The notes: generated by a model from the sequence alone, not told the origin. 9,080 nucleotides of DNA from Candidatus Heimdallarchaeota archaeon (GCA_015520535.1 WAPZ01000570.1:1-9080); one strand, 5' to 3'; counted from the stretch's first letter, positions 1 through 6,698 are shown. Translations and numbers: made by a program.

Positions 1-1
1 G

Positions 2-952
2 GATATTTTATCTAAAAAATATCTCTTTTTCGGTGGCAAAGGCGGAGTCGGAAAAACAACCTTTTCAGCAGCTACTGCCGTTCTTGCATCAGATATGGGA
101 TATAAAACACTCGTAATTTCTACAGATCCGGCGCATAGCCTTTCGGATTCCTTTGATTACCAAATTGGTGGACAAGATTTTACCAAAATACCCAACACTT
201 CCAATCTTTACGCTTTAGAAATTGATACAGAACGTGCGGTCTCCGAATATGGTGATTTACTTGCTACACAAGATGACACGGGACTTTTTAACGAAATCAT
301 TGGTGAGGACCCTTCTAACCTTATGTTACCTGGTTCTGATGAAGCAGTGGCATTCATTCAACTTCTTAGCTTCATGGAAAACCCAGAATTCGACCTCATT
401 GTCTTTGATACCGCACCAACTGGGCATACGCTCAAATTGCTGTCACTTCCCGAAATGATGGATTCATGGTTATTTAAACTCATTAAAATGCGACGTCGGC
501 TTTCTAATATGATGGGGGTAGTCAAACAATTGTTCTCCGGTCCGCGTTCTCAGAGTCAAGAAGAACAAGCATTCGCTGCCTTAGAAGAAATGAAACGGCG
601 TGTCGAACATGCGCGTGTCCATCTCGCCAATGAAGAAGAAACGGAATTTATTGCTGTTACTATCCCTACTGTTATGGCTATATGGGAAACAGAACGTCTT
701 ATTCGGACTTTAAATCAGTACTCAATACCTATTAAACGAATCATCATTAATCAATTGCAACCTGATAATCCTTCTTGTCCTTACTGCCGGGCTCGCCACA
801 AAATGACTCAAGAAAACTTAGAACAACTTCACTTTCTATATGAAGACCTTTATGAACTGATTGAAGTCCCAATGTTTGAATATGAGATCCGTGGTGTTCA
901 ACGGCTTCGAGAACTTGCACGTTTGGTTTATTTAGAAGCAGAAAACGTCTAA
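2..952 (+). CDS. ArsA/Get3-family ATPase, 5'-truncated by the window edge
   Basis: This is a deviant-Walker ATPase of the ArsA/Get3 (TRC40) family, cytosolic proteins that use ATP either to target tail-anchored membrane proteins or to drive an arsenite pump. The reading frame is open from base 2, and the P-loop GGKGGVGKTT (residues 11-20 of the visible frame) lies upstream of the first ATG at 95, so that ATG is not the start; only a few N-terminal codons are missing. Further motifs are STDPAHS (switch I, about 40-46), PGSDEA (about 110-115), FDTAPTGHT (switch II, about 135-143) and a CPYC pair (about 259-262) in the SCPYCRARHKM context, which matches the zinc-binding dimer CxxC of Get3. The visible length, 316 residues, is normal for a single-domain member. 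The CxxC favours Get3-like targeting over arsenite transport, and no arsenic genes are nearby. Family assignment is secure; substrate is inferred. Confidence 0.93.
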   Translation, partial: DILSKKYLFFGGKGGVGKTTFSAATAVLASDMGYKTLVISTDPAHSLSDSFDYQIGGQDFTKIPNTSNLYALEIDTERAVSEYGDLLATQDDTGLFNEIIGEDPSNLMLPGSDEAVAFIQLLSFMENPEFDLIVFDTAPTGHTLKLLSLPEMMDSWLFKLIKMRRRLSNMMGVVKQLFSGPRSQSQEEQAFAALEEMKRRVEHARVHLANEEETEFIAVTIPTVMAIWETERLIRTLNQYSIPIKRIIINQLQPDNPSCPYCRARHKMTQENLEQLHFLYEDLYELIEVPMFEYEIRGVQRLRELARLVYLEAENV

Positions 953-998
953 GCATTCTTCATTATTATGAAAATGCCCGACTGAGAACACTAAACTC

Positions 999-1005
999 TT
1001 TTTTT
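999..1005 (+). terminator. T-run terminator after the ArsA/Get3 gene
   Basis: Seven consecutive T followed by CTTTC begin 46 bases after the ATPase stop codon. T-rich tracts without a stem are the usual intrinsic termination signal in archaea. No gene follows on this strand. Confidence 0.5.
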
Positions 1006-1065
1006 CTTTCTAAATATACGTTAAACGCCACACGAAAGAAACGTTTTCAAAGACGGCTTTTATTA

Positions 1066-1084
1066 GAAAAAGAAGAAAAAGAAA
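1066..1084 (-). terminator. T-rich termination tract for the NapH-like operon
   Basis: On the minus strand this is a run of T interrupted only by C, about 90 bases past the stop of the polyferredoxin gene. A small hairpin (CTACC at 1150-1154 pairing with GGTAG at 1164-1168) sits between the stop codon and this tract. The facing ArsA/Get3 transcript ends close by, so the two units appear to terminate back to back. Confidence 0.4.
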
Positions 1085-1173
1085 GGTTTTACGCTTTTAA
1101 TTTTCCTCTTGAAGCCTAATATTTGATGGATTTTGATACACTCCTTTATCTACCGAGTATTTTGGTAGTAAAA

Positions 1174-2103
1174 TCATAAAATTTTCAATTTAATTGCGCC
1201 GGGTTCGCAAGCTGCAATACAATCGAAGCACATAATGCAATGTGGTGATCGAATCCGATCTTCTTCGCTTCCTTCAATGTCTACATCCATTGGGCAGGCA
1301 GCTTCACATTTACCACAGTCTGTACATTTTATTGGATCTTTTGCAATGCCAATCAGACTGTATTTTGCTAATCTTCCCATTATTAGTCCAGTTGGGCAGA
1401 ACCAGCGACACCAAGCGCGTGGGATAAACAAAGTTAGCATTAACACGAAGAGAAGAATTATGACTTTAAGAATAAAAACGACAGCAACTTTTCCTAAGGT
1501 TATAATGTTTACAATGGATGTAAAAGATTTAATGGCATAATCAATTCCATTTTCCGACGTTAAGATTAAAGGTATTGTGGTAAAAAGTGTGGTTGCTGGA
1601 CTTAAAGCTGAGTATGGGTCGCTGAAAAAGGCACCAAATTGGCTTTTGAGAGAAGCTACATTACCGCCCAAGGATTGAAAGCCTATGAGTGCCGAAAAAA
1701 ATACCAATGGTAGTAAAATTAGCACTTCTGACCAAGAACGAAGATTGTCATTATCATGAGGACTAATTCGATACTTTTTTGTTGGTATAAGCCCCAAAAG
1801 GTCTTGTACTAAACCAAAAGGACATGCCCATCCGCAAAAAAAACGTCCAAGTATAGCTCCCGTTAATATAAACACCGCTAACGCAATAAAGGGAAAAATT
1901 GCTGCTGTTAGTAGATGTTGCATCACATAAAAAGTACCATGTGCGACCGAATATTGCGTTTGTGGCTGTTCCACGGGTAGGGTTATCCATGTCTCTGCAA
2001 CATTAAAAATTGCAGCATTTAATAAAATAAACGAAATACTTTGTGTTATTAAACGTAAAATTCGTAACTTTGTTAACTTAGTCCGCGAATCAAATTCTAC
2101 CAA
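1174..2103 (-). CDS. NapH-like polytopic membrane protein with 4Fe-4S clusters
   Basis: This is a membrane electron-transfer protein of the NapH/MauN/CcoG-like group (309 residues). Hydrophobic helices lie at about 14-36, 62-86, 125-145 and 200-228. Two cysteine-proline motifs of the family flank the membrane core: FCGWACPFG (residues 89-97) and WCRWFCPTG (231-239). The C-terminal tail carries two ferredoxin-type clusters, CTDCGKCEAACP (260-271) and CIMCFDCIAACEP (289-301), each with four cysteines. In other systems such proteins pass electrons between quinols and redox partners; the partner here is unknown. The start is TTG at 2103, preceded by a GGAGG Shine-Dalgarno with an 8-base spacer. 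The ATG nearer that site is out of frame and hits a stop after three further codons. The gene follows a small membrane-peptide gene by 16 bases, so the two are probably translated from one message. No maturation or reductase gene is adjacent. Confidence 0.88.
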   Translation of the reverse strand: MVEFDSRTKLTKLRILRLITQSISFILLNAAIFNVAETWITLPVEQPQTQYSVAHGTFYVMQHLLTAAIFPFIALAVFILTGAILGRFFCGWACPFGLVQDLLGLIPTKKYRISPHDNDNLRSWSEVLILLPLVFFSALIGFQSLGGNVASLKSQFGAFFSDPYSALSPATTLFTTIPLILTSENGIDYAIKSFTSIVNIITLGKVAVVFILKVIILLFVLMLTLFIPRAWCRWFCPTGLIMGRLAKYSLIGIAKDPIKCTDCGKCEAACPMDVDIEGSEEDRIRSPHCIMCFDCIAACEPGAIKLKIL

Positions 2104-2119
2104 GTTTTCATCCTCCTTC

Positions 2120-2275
2120 TCATAACATTAAAGCCGCCGGTGAGCCAGCCCTTGTGCTTACTGTTAATTCCTTAAATATCTCTAATATGGATTCAAATTG
2201 ATTTTCAAAGATTGCTGCTCCTAAAAATATCAATCCTAGTGCTATTAAAAGGAATGTCCATCCAGATGGCCGCAT
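2120..2275 (-). CDS. Small single-helix membrane peptide upstream of the NapH-like gene
   Basis: This 51-residue open frame begins MRPSGWTFLLIALG and ends AGSPAALML. It has one hydrophobic segment (about residues 6-22) followed by an acidic amphipathic stretch, the form of a single-pass membrane subunit. The ATG at 2275 is preferred because GAGG lies 8 bases upstream; an in-frame ATG at 2281 would place that site almost against the start. The stop codon is 16 bases before the TTG of the polyferredoxin gene, and the downstream Shine-Dalgarno lies in that gap, indicating a two-gene operon. I do not recognise a family. An accessory or stabilising subunit of the iron-sulfur membrane protein is the natural inference from position, but nothing in the sequence proves it. 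Confidence 0.62.
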   Translation of the reverse strand: MRPSGWTFLLIALGLIFLGAAIFENQFESILEIFKELTVSTRAGSPAALML

Positions 2276-2506
2276 AATCATAACCTCATTTTCTCTACTT
2301 GTAATAACTGTAAAAAGAACTTCGATTTCTCAAGTGTTCTGCAAATACCTCTCAAAAAAAACCGCATTTTAATTTTATCTTTAGCCATGTTTGAAGTGAA
2401 CTCAACGGAGTTGTTTTGAAAACGTCGTAGAATCGCGGTGAATATTTTTATGAATGAGTTATTAAAAAACATTAGAGCCTTAATGCGGGTAAATCTCTAT
2501 TTTGTA

Positions 2507-2516
2507 TCTATATAGG
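2507..2516 (-). promoter_or_regulatory. Candidate TATA box upstream of the small peptide/NapH-like operon
   Basis: Minus-strand CCTATATAGA is a good archaeal TATA-like element, placed just after the EF-2 terminator tract. Initiation about 25 bases downstream would fall near 2485, giving a leader of about 210 bases before the small membrane-peptide gene. The long leader is a reason for caution. Confidence 0.4.
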
Positions 2517-2536
2517 CATAAGCGTTGCTGTTTGAT

Positions 2537-2544
2537 AAAAAAAA
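2537..2544 (-). terminator. T8 terminator after EF-2
   Basis: On the minus strand, ACTTC followed by eight T lies about 16 bases past the EF-2 stop codon. This is a typical archaeal poly-T termination signal and separates EF-2 from the operon that follows. Confidence 0.6.
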
Positions 2545-2559
2545 GAAGTAAATAGAGAT

Positions 2560-4992
2560 TTAGAGTTTGTCTACATAGTCTTCGGGTTTCGGTGGTTCGA
2601 TACTGTGGAAACCCTTTCTCTTACGGACTTCTTCTACGAACTGTCGTGCTAAACCTCCTTCTGGGCCTGGTTTCATTGGGTCTCCAGGTGCGGGTGCCCA
2701 ATGATCGAAGACCATTTGTGAAAAGGCATTACCAGAGGTCTCGGATCGTAGGTCAGAAACAATTCCAAATGACTCAGCGACGGGTAGATGCCCGACAACT
2801 ACGTGTAAAGGTGTTCCTTCACGACGTCGGGTATCAATTACTTGTCCACGACGCTTTGTCAGCACGGTATAGACATTTCCTAAGTATTGTTCTGGAACCT
2901 GGATTTCAATTCGGTAGATTGGCTCTAATAGGATTGGCTTTGCCAAAAGCATGGAACCAAAGGTTGCACGTCTTGCGGTCGGGATAATTTGATTGGCACC
3001 ACGGTGAACTGCGTCTTCGTGCAAGGTCACATCCACAATTTTCACTTTGACGCCATAGATTGGCTCGCCGCATAATGGACCGTTCTTTGCTGCCCATCTA
3101 AATCCTTGTAAGGTATAATCCTTGATTTCTCGAAGGTATTGGACACCTTTTGTTGCATCCACGAGTACACTTGGGTCTTGTTCGGTTGGACCAAAGCCCC
3201 ATACATTTCTGGCTTCAGATCTATCCCACCCGATTTCTTGCAAAATCTTGGCCATTTTTCTTGGATCAGTATATTGATTGATAGTACCATTTTCTACAGC
3301 TTCGATGACTTCTTTTTCCAATGGCTCAGCGACAAACCATAATCGGTTGTGCTTGTTTGGACTCTTTGCTAACGCTGGATATTCTGATGTGGCTTTTACG
3401 GATTCTCTGAACACAACGATTGGTTTAGATTGGATCACCTCAATGTTCTGCATTTCTTGTAAGTCTTTTACCGCAATTTCCAAATGTAATTCTCCCGTTC
3501 CAGCTAGAATATATTCTCCTGTTTCTTCATTGATAATTGCCTTCAAACTCGGGTCTACAAGCTCCATGAGCGACATACCTTCAACTAATTTAGGTAAATC
3601 AGCTGGTTTCTTTGGCTCTAAAGCAATAGTTACAACAGGTTCGACTGCAAAAGATAGGGCTTTAAAGGGTACAACATCACTTAATGTGGAAACAGTAGCT
3701 GAAGCAACGGCGCCTTTAAGTCCACCAATCGCAACAATATTTCCAGCAGGAACACCATCAACGTTTTCGACATCTTTAGCCATTAAGATGCCGACCGTTT
3801 GCACATTGGTCGTAAACGATTTTTCACGTTCTTTTCCTGGCTGATATCCGGGTAAAAAGCAAGTGACTTTGGCGCCCGGCTTTAGTGTACCAGAAAATAT
3901 TCGCCCCATGGCAATAATACGCTTGGCTCGGAGTGGAATCATTTTTGAAATGGCAATCATTACGTCAGCATTTTCGTCGCAATTAAGCATCGCTTGACCA
4001 ATTGGTGATTCTAAGTCACCTTCCCAAATTGCTGGTATTCTAATTTTTTGTGCTTCTAGTGGTGAAGGAATATGAGTACAAATCATGTCAAGTACTGCTT
4101 TCTCAACGGGCATCCATTTTTCCAATATAGCTTTTGCTAGTTGTTTTGGCGGAAGATGCCAAGTACTATCTTCAATTTTGAGACCTAATTGTGAAGCAAC
4201 CTTTTTAAGAAATTCAATATCTCCTTTTTCTGCACCTTCATAAATTTGATATGTTGGCTTGAGAATGCCGTTCACGAAATTTTTCTTTGCCCACAAGGCT
4301 TTAATCAGTTCTTTTGGATCTTTTCCAAGTTTTTTAGCCCATAGTTCGGCGAATGCGGGAATTGTGAGTCCAAAACGATGCTTTGCAGAGCCAAAGGCTA
4401 CTGTTCCTTTACGTGGATCTACTTGCCATTTTTCTTTGAATTCTGGAGGTGCATAAGTTTGCACGAGATTGTTGAAGTCTCTTATTATTTCTTTAAAGCG
4501 GTCATAAGCATCTTCTGGAGGTAGTCTCATTTCTGTTATCAAACGATCGACTTTATTAATCATTAAGACGGGCCGGACCCGTTCTGTTAATGCTTGACGT
4601 GTAACTACTTCTGTTTGAACCATGACTCCTTCAACGGCATCAACTACAACTAACGCTCCATCCACGACTCTTAAAGCTGAAGTAACTTCACCCGAAAAGT
4701 CAACGTGTCCGGGTGTATCTTGAAGATTAATAATATATGTATTGCCGCCCATCTCATGAACTAAAGAAATTCCAGTTGTCTTAATTGTAATACCTCTTTC
4801 TTGTTCATCTGGTCGTGTGTCAGTGGCTCGAGCTTCACCCGCAACACTCTCTGCCAATAAACCACTTGATGCCAGAAGGGAATCCGTCAGTGTACTTTTT
4901 CCGTGGTCAATGTGTGCTATAACTCCGAGGTTTCGCACAAACTCACGCTTATGCATCATTTTAACGGCTTCTTCAATCTTAAATTTAGGCAT
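2560..4992 (-). CDS. fusA: Elongation factor 2, eukaryote-like (EF-2/eEF2 family)
   Basis: This is the ribosomal translocation GTPase. The start is taken at the ATG at 4992 (MPKFKIEEAV): a GAGGAGGT Shine-Dalgarno lies 7 bases upstream of it, inside the extension that would begin at 5013. That gives 810 residues, closer to eukaryotic eEF2 (about 840-860) than to the usual archaeal EF-2 (about 730). GTPase motifs are AHIDHGKST (26-34), RGITIK (66-71), DTPGH (92-96) and NKVD (146-149). Domain III has GTGELHLEI; an eEF2-type signature SPNKHNRL is at 544-551. The domain IV tip reads LHEDAVHRGANQ, with the histidine that is modified to diphthamide at about residue 663. The protein ends EDYVDKL, as eEF2 ends with xDKL. 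The gene is monocistronic, with a T8 terminator. GANQ replaces the usual eukaryotic GGGQ after HR, so whether this histidine is modified cannot be read from this window. Confidence 0.96.
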   Translation of the reverse strand: MPKFKIEEAVKMMHKREFVRNLGVIAHIDHGKSTLTDSLLASSGLLAESVAGEARATDTRPDEQERGITIKTTGISLVHEMGGNTYIINLQDTPGHVDFSGEVTSALRVVDGALVVVDAVEGVMVQTEVVTRQALTERVRPVLMINKVDRLITEMRLPPEDAYDRFKEIIRDFNNLVQTYAPPEFKEKWQVDPRKGTVAFGSAKHRFGLTIPAFAELWAKKLGKDPKELIKALWAKKNFVNGILKPTYQIYEGAEKGDIEFLKKVASQLGLKIEDSTWHLPPKQLAKAILEKWMPVEKAVLDMICTHIPSPLEAQKIRIPAIWEGDLESPIGQAMLNCDENADVMIAISKMIPLRAKRIIAMGRIFSGTLKPGAKVTCFLPGYQPGKEREKSFTTNVQTVGILMAKDVENVDGVPAGNIVAIGGLKGAVASATVSTLSDVVPFKALSFAVEPVVTIALEPKKPADLPKLVEGMSLMELVDPSLKAIINEETGEYILAGTGELHLEIAVKDLQEMQNIEVIQSKPIVVFRESVKATSEYPALAKSPNKHNRLWFVAEPLEKEVIEAVENGTINQYTDPRKMAKILQEIGWDRSEARNVWGFGPTEQDPSVLVDATKGVQYLREIKDYTLQGFRWAAKNGPLCGEPIYGVKVKIVDVTLHEDAVHRGANQIIPTARRATFGSMLLAKPILLEPIYRIEIQVPEQYLGNVYTVLTKRRGQVIDTRRREGTPLHVVVGHLPVAESFGIVSDLRSETSGNAFSQMVFDHWAPAPGDPMKPGPEGGLARQFVEEVRKRKGFHSIEPPKPEDYVDKL

Positions 4993-5059
4993 GAATTTTA
5001 CCTCCTCTGTCATATAATCTTTCTAAGCGCTCTTGAAGAACACTTTTAAGCTTGAATTC

Positions 5060-5070
5060 TATAAAAATCT
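5060..5070 (-). promoter_or_regulatory. TATA box of the EF-2 gene
   Basis: Minus-strand AGATTTTTATA is centred about 72 bases upstream of the chosen EF-2 start. Initiation about 25 bases downstream (near 5037) leaves a leader of about 45 bases containing the GAGGAGGT ribosome site. The element is AT-rich in AT-rich surroundings, so confidence is moderate. Confidence 0.45.
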
Positions 5071-5188
5071 AACTACAATAGCGTATTTGTCTAAATAACG
5101 CTACAAATTCTTAGTTAATAAATGATACATTCCTCGTTTTCACCATCATCTCAGTCAATTAAGCAGCTAAAATGCAATTTTCATGAAA

Positions 5189-5200
5189 AAGTTTATTAAT
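5189..5200 (+). promoter_or_regulatory. Candidate TATA box of the toxin-antitoxin pair
   Basis: AGTTTATTAATC, preceded by a run of A that could act as a BRE, lies about 40 bases before the antitoxin start. Initiation near 5218 would leave a short leader carrying the GGTGA ribosome site at 5226-5230. VapB-type antitoxins often repress their own promoter, but I see no clear operator palindrome here. Confidence 0.35.
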
Positions 5201-5235
5201 CAGATACAAAAGAAGTTACATGAAAGGTGACACCT

Positions 5236-5496
5236 ATGTTCCTTAAAATGAAATCGCGAATCGGTAAACGTGGACAAATATATCTTCCAAAAAAAGTTCT
5301 AAAGTCACTGAATTTAAAAGAAGGTGACCTTATCGAACTTCAAGTAAAAGATAACACGATTACAATTATCCCAATACCAGATCCTTTAGAATTAGCCTTA
5401 TACGGAGATAAATGGGCTACTATTACCCTTGATGAAGCAGAAAAAATTAGTGAAACGGAGCAAAAGCATTATGAACGACTTTCATCTACTGCTTGA
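5236..5496 (+). CDS. vapB: AbrB/MazE-type antitoxin (VapB-like)
   Basis: This is a small DNA-binding antitoxin of the swapped-hairpin AbrB fold, 86 residues. The N-terminal half has the family pattern KRGQIYLPKKVLKSLNLKEGDLIEL (split: KRGQIYLPKK, then VLKSLNLKEGDLIEL), with a basic surface and a glycine-aspartate turn. The acidic C-terminal half (DEAEKISETEQ) would be the toxin-binding tail. A GTG at 5227 is also in frame, but AGGTGA ends five bases before the ATG at 5236 and decides the start; ATG at 5248 is another possibility. The reading frame overlaps the PIN toxin gene by 26 bases, the usual antitoxin-first arrangement with coupled translation. In such pairs the antitoxin blocks the nuclease and binds the promoter. 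The fold is clear; the functional role is inferred from the pairing. Confidence 0.85.
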   Translation: MFLKMKSRIGKRGQIYLPKKVLKSLNLKEGDLIELQVKDNTITIIPIPDPLELALYGDKWATITLDEAEKISETEQKHYERLSSTA

Positions 5497-5944
5497 TACG
5501 TCTTTTTTTCTTCCCACCATTGGCATTGCTGTCCAAAATCAAGAGATCATTAAAGTGTTAAAGCAGTTACATGATTTGGATGATCAAATTCAACTTTATT
5601 ATACGCCGTTCAGCTTGTTAGAACTTTCATGGATTGCTCTTAAATTGAAAAGAAATGGTAAATGGAAAGAACACAGTGAAAAATTATTTCTTCTTGGATT
5701 ACGTTCAATTCAAGAACGATATAATTCTCTGGAACCACATCCAATGGCTTTTTTGAATGCCATAAAAATGAAGGAACTCGGACATCCAGATTTAATAGAT
5801 TGTTTGCTTTTTTCTCTCGCTACATGGAATCAAATACATTTTTTGACATTAGATACGGCATTAATCGATTTTTTAAATAATTTAAACCTAGATTTGACCT
5901 ATTTGATGCCAGTAAAAAAGTTTTTTGGCGAAATAAAGCGTTAA
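5471..5944 (+). CDS. vapC: PIN-domain ribonuclease toxin (VapC-like)
   Basis: This is a PIN-fold endoribonuclease, 157 residues from the ATG at 5471 (MNDFHLLLDTSFFLP). Acidic residues expected at the metal site are visible: D9 in LLLDTS, E51 in SLLELSW, D107 and D110 in HPDLIDCLL, and D128 in LTLDTA. An in-frame ATG at 5429 would add 14 lysine-rich residues and lies deep inside the antitoxin gene; the later start puts the first catalytic aspartate at its usual distance from the N-terminus and has GGAG about 10 bases upstream. VapC toxins cleave tRNA or rRNA and are neutralised by the partner encoded just upstream. The target here is unknown. The gene ends near a T-rich tract and converges on coaD. 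No mobile element is seen around the pair. Confidence 0.85.
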   Translation: MNDFHLLLDTSFFLPTIGIAVQNQEIIKVLKQLHDLDDQIQLYYTPFSLLELSWIALKLKRNGKWKEHSEKLFLLGLRSIQERYNSLEPHPMAFLNAIKMKELGHPDLIDCLLFSLATWNQIHFLTLDTALIDFLNNLNLDLTYLMPVKKFFGEIKR

Positions 5945-5946
5945 AG

Positions 5947-5960
5947 GTTTATTTTCTTTA
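5947..5960 (+). terminator. T-rich tract after the PIN gene
   Basis: GGTTTATTTTCTTT begins within a few bases of the PIN stop codon and is the likely end of the toxin-antitoxin message. Confidence 0.35.
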
Positions 5961-6006
5961 TAAAAAGGAGTGTTTTGCCTTATTTGGTGAATTAAGACCT
6001 TTTGAT

Positions 6007-6015
6007 GAAAAAACG
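6007..6015 (-). terminator. T6 terminator of coaD
   Basis: On the minus strand, CG followed by six T comes directly after the coaD stop codon. It is short, but the right kind of signal and in the right place. Confidence 0.35.
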
Positions 6016-6489
6016 TTAATTTGTATTATCTTCAGCTGTCTGATTTTTTAACCGAAGGTAGGTTGACGAAATTCTGCCATGTTTGGTTAAGACAGTTGGA
6101 ATTAAAATAATATCGAGTGGTGGCTTGTGTAACAGTTTACGACGTTCATTAATTCGAAGTGCTTGTTTGTACGTCTCTTCTGAAACTAAGATCGCATCTG
6201 CATCTAATGGTGGGGTAAACTCTAAGTCATGATCTTTATACTCTAGTGGAAGGATAACAACCTCAATAGTGGGATCTATCGAATGCACATAGTCTAACAC
6301 ACGCTTCACACGAAAATTATAGGGCTCAATTTTTTCCTTAGCTTGTTTTTTTGACGATGTAATATATGCATCGGTAGTTACGGCAATGTAAAGTTTTTTG
6401 CCCAATCTTGCGGCAATAGTCAGTAACACTTTATGCCCAACATGAAGGCGATCAAATGTTCCACCTAACGCAATCTTCAATTTATTCAT
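6016..6489 (-). CDS. coaD: Phosphopantetheine adenylyltransferase, archaeal type
   Basis: This enzyme transfers AMP from ATP to 4'-phosphopantetheine, giving dephospho-CoA, the penultimate step of coenzyme A synthesis. The 157-residue protein is the usual archaeal length and resembles the PPAT domain of eukaryotic CoA synthase rather than bacterial CoaD. Nucleotidyltransferase signatures are GGTFDRLHVGH (9-19, with the HxGH motif at 16-19) and ISSTYLR (140-146), both at the ATP site. The ATG at 6489 has no Shine-Dalgarno; instead a TATA-like AATTTTTA is centred 25 bases upstream, which suggests a leaderless message. A T6 run starts three bases after the stop and probably ends it. The gene stands alone and is divergent from the structured RNA on the other strand. 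No other CoA gene is near. Identification is strong. Confidence 0.93.
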   Translation of the reverse strand: MNKLKIALGGTFDRLHVGHKVLLTIAARLGKKLYIAVTTDAYITSSKKQAKEKIEPYNFRVKRVLDYVHSIDPTIEVVILPLEYKDHDLEFTPPLDADAILVSEETYKQALRINERRKLLHKPPLDIILIPTVLTKHGRISSTYLRLKNQTAEDNTN

Positions 6490-6510
6490 TGGTGTTACAC
6501 GTCATTTTGT

Positions 6511-6518
6511 TAAAAATT
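6511..6518 (-). promoter_or_regulatory. TATA-like box of coaD (leaderless)
   Basis: Minus-strand AATTTTTA is centred 25 bases before the coaD ATG. With archaeal spacing, transcription would begin at or next to the start codon, which agrees with the absence of a ribosome-binding site. Confidence 0.4.
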
Positions 6519-6568
6519 GGTAAATTAAAATGTTTTTGGCGGTTTAACCTTCAAAAAAAGTGATCATT

Positions 6569-6582
6569 GAAAAGATATAAAT
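6569..6582 (+). promoter_or_regulatory. BRE/TATA promoter of the structured RNA
   Basis: GAAAAG directly followed by ATATAAAT is an excellent archaeal BRE-TATA pair. Initiation about 26 bases past its centre would fall at about 6603-6606, just before the structured region. No open reading frame on this strand starts in the following 350 bases, which is why it is assigned to a non-coding RNA. Confidence 0.6.
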
Positions 6583-6623
6583 GTAGCGAAAACCAATGAA
6601 AGAACAGACGATGACGGGACAAC

Positions 6624-6690
6624 GCCTTATTCGAGGACTTCCCCGATAAAACAAGCAAAAGATGACGGGAAGAGCAAACATAAGGCAATA
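6624..6690 (+). ncRNA. Module 1 of the structured RNA
   Basis: A 7-bp lower stem and a 6-bp upper stem enclose a two-sided loop (TCGAGGA at 6631-6637 and AGCAAAC at 6673-6679). The apex has CGA at 6644-6646 opposite GATGA at 6661-6665, a kink-turn or kink-loop pattern. From the upper stem to the end of the lower stem is 14 bases; the nearest ANA is ATA at 6688-6690, one base later. The ANA fit is loose, so this module is less certain than module 3. Confidence 0.4.
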
Positions 6691-6698
6691 CCAGAGTC

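Noticed and set aside
747..956. Minus-strand frame opposite the end of the ArsA/Get3 gene
   Set aside because: It is antisense to a well-supported gene and shows no family motif.
2278..2472. 64-codon minus-strand frame before the small membrane peptide
   Set aside because: No Shine-Dalgarno, no recognisable motif, odd composition. The ATGA overlap with an upstream in-frame ATG may be chance, because the ribosome site favours the ATG at 2275. Kept only as a finding.
3278..3844. 188-codon plus-strand frame
   Set aside because: It lies wholly antisense within EF-2, whose frame has clear conserved motifs; the serine/threonine-rich product is typical of a shadow frame.
5429..5470. 14-codon N-terminal extension of the PIN protein
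   Set aside because: It would overlap the antitoxin by 68 bases and adds a lysine-rich tail before the first PIN strand; the later ATG is preceded by GGAG.
6635..6644. Minus-strand GGGGAAGTCC resembling the first conserved region of RNase P RNA
   Set aside because: No matching partner for helix P4 and no later conserved region are present on the minus strand, while promoter and T-run signals place the RNA on the plus strand.
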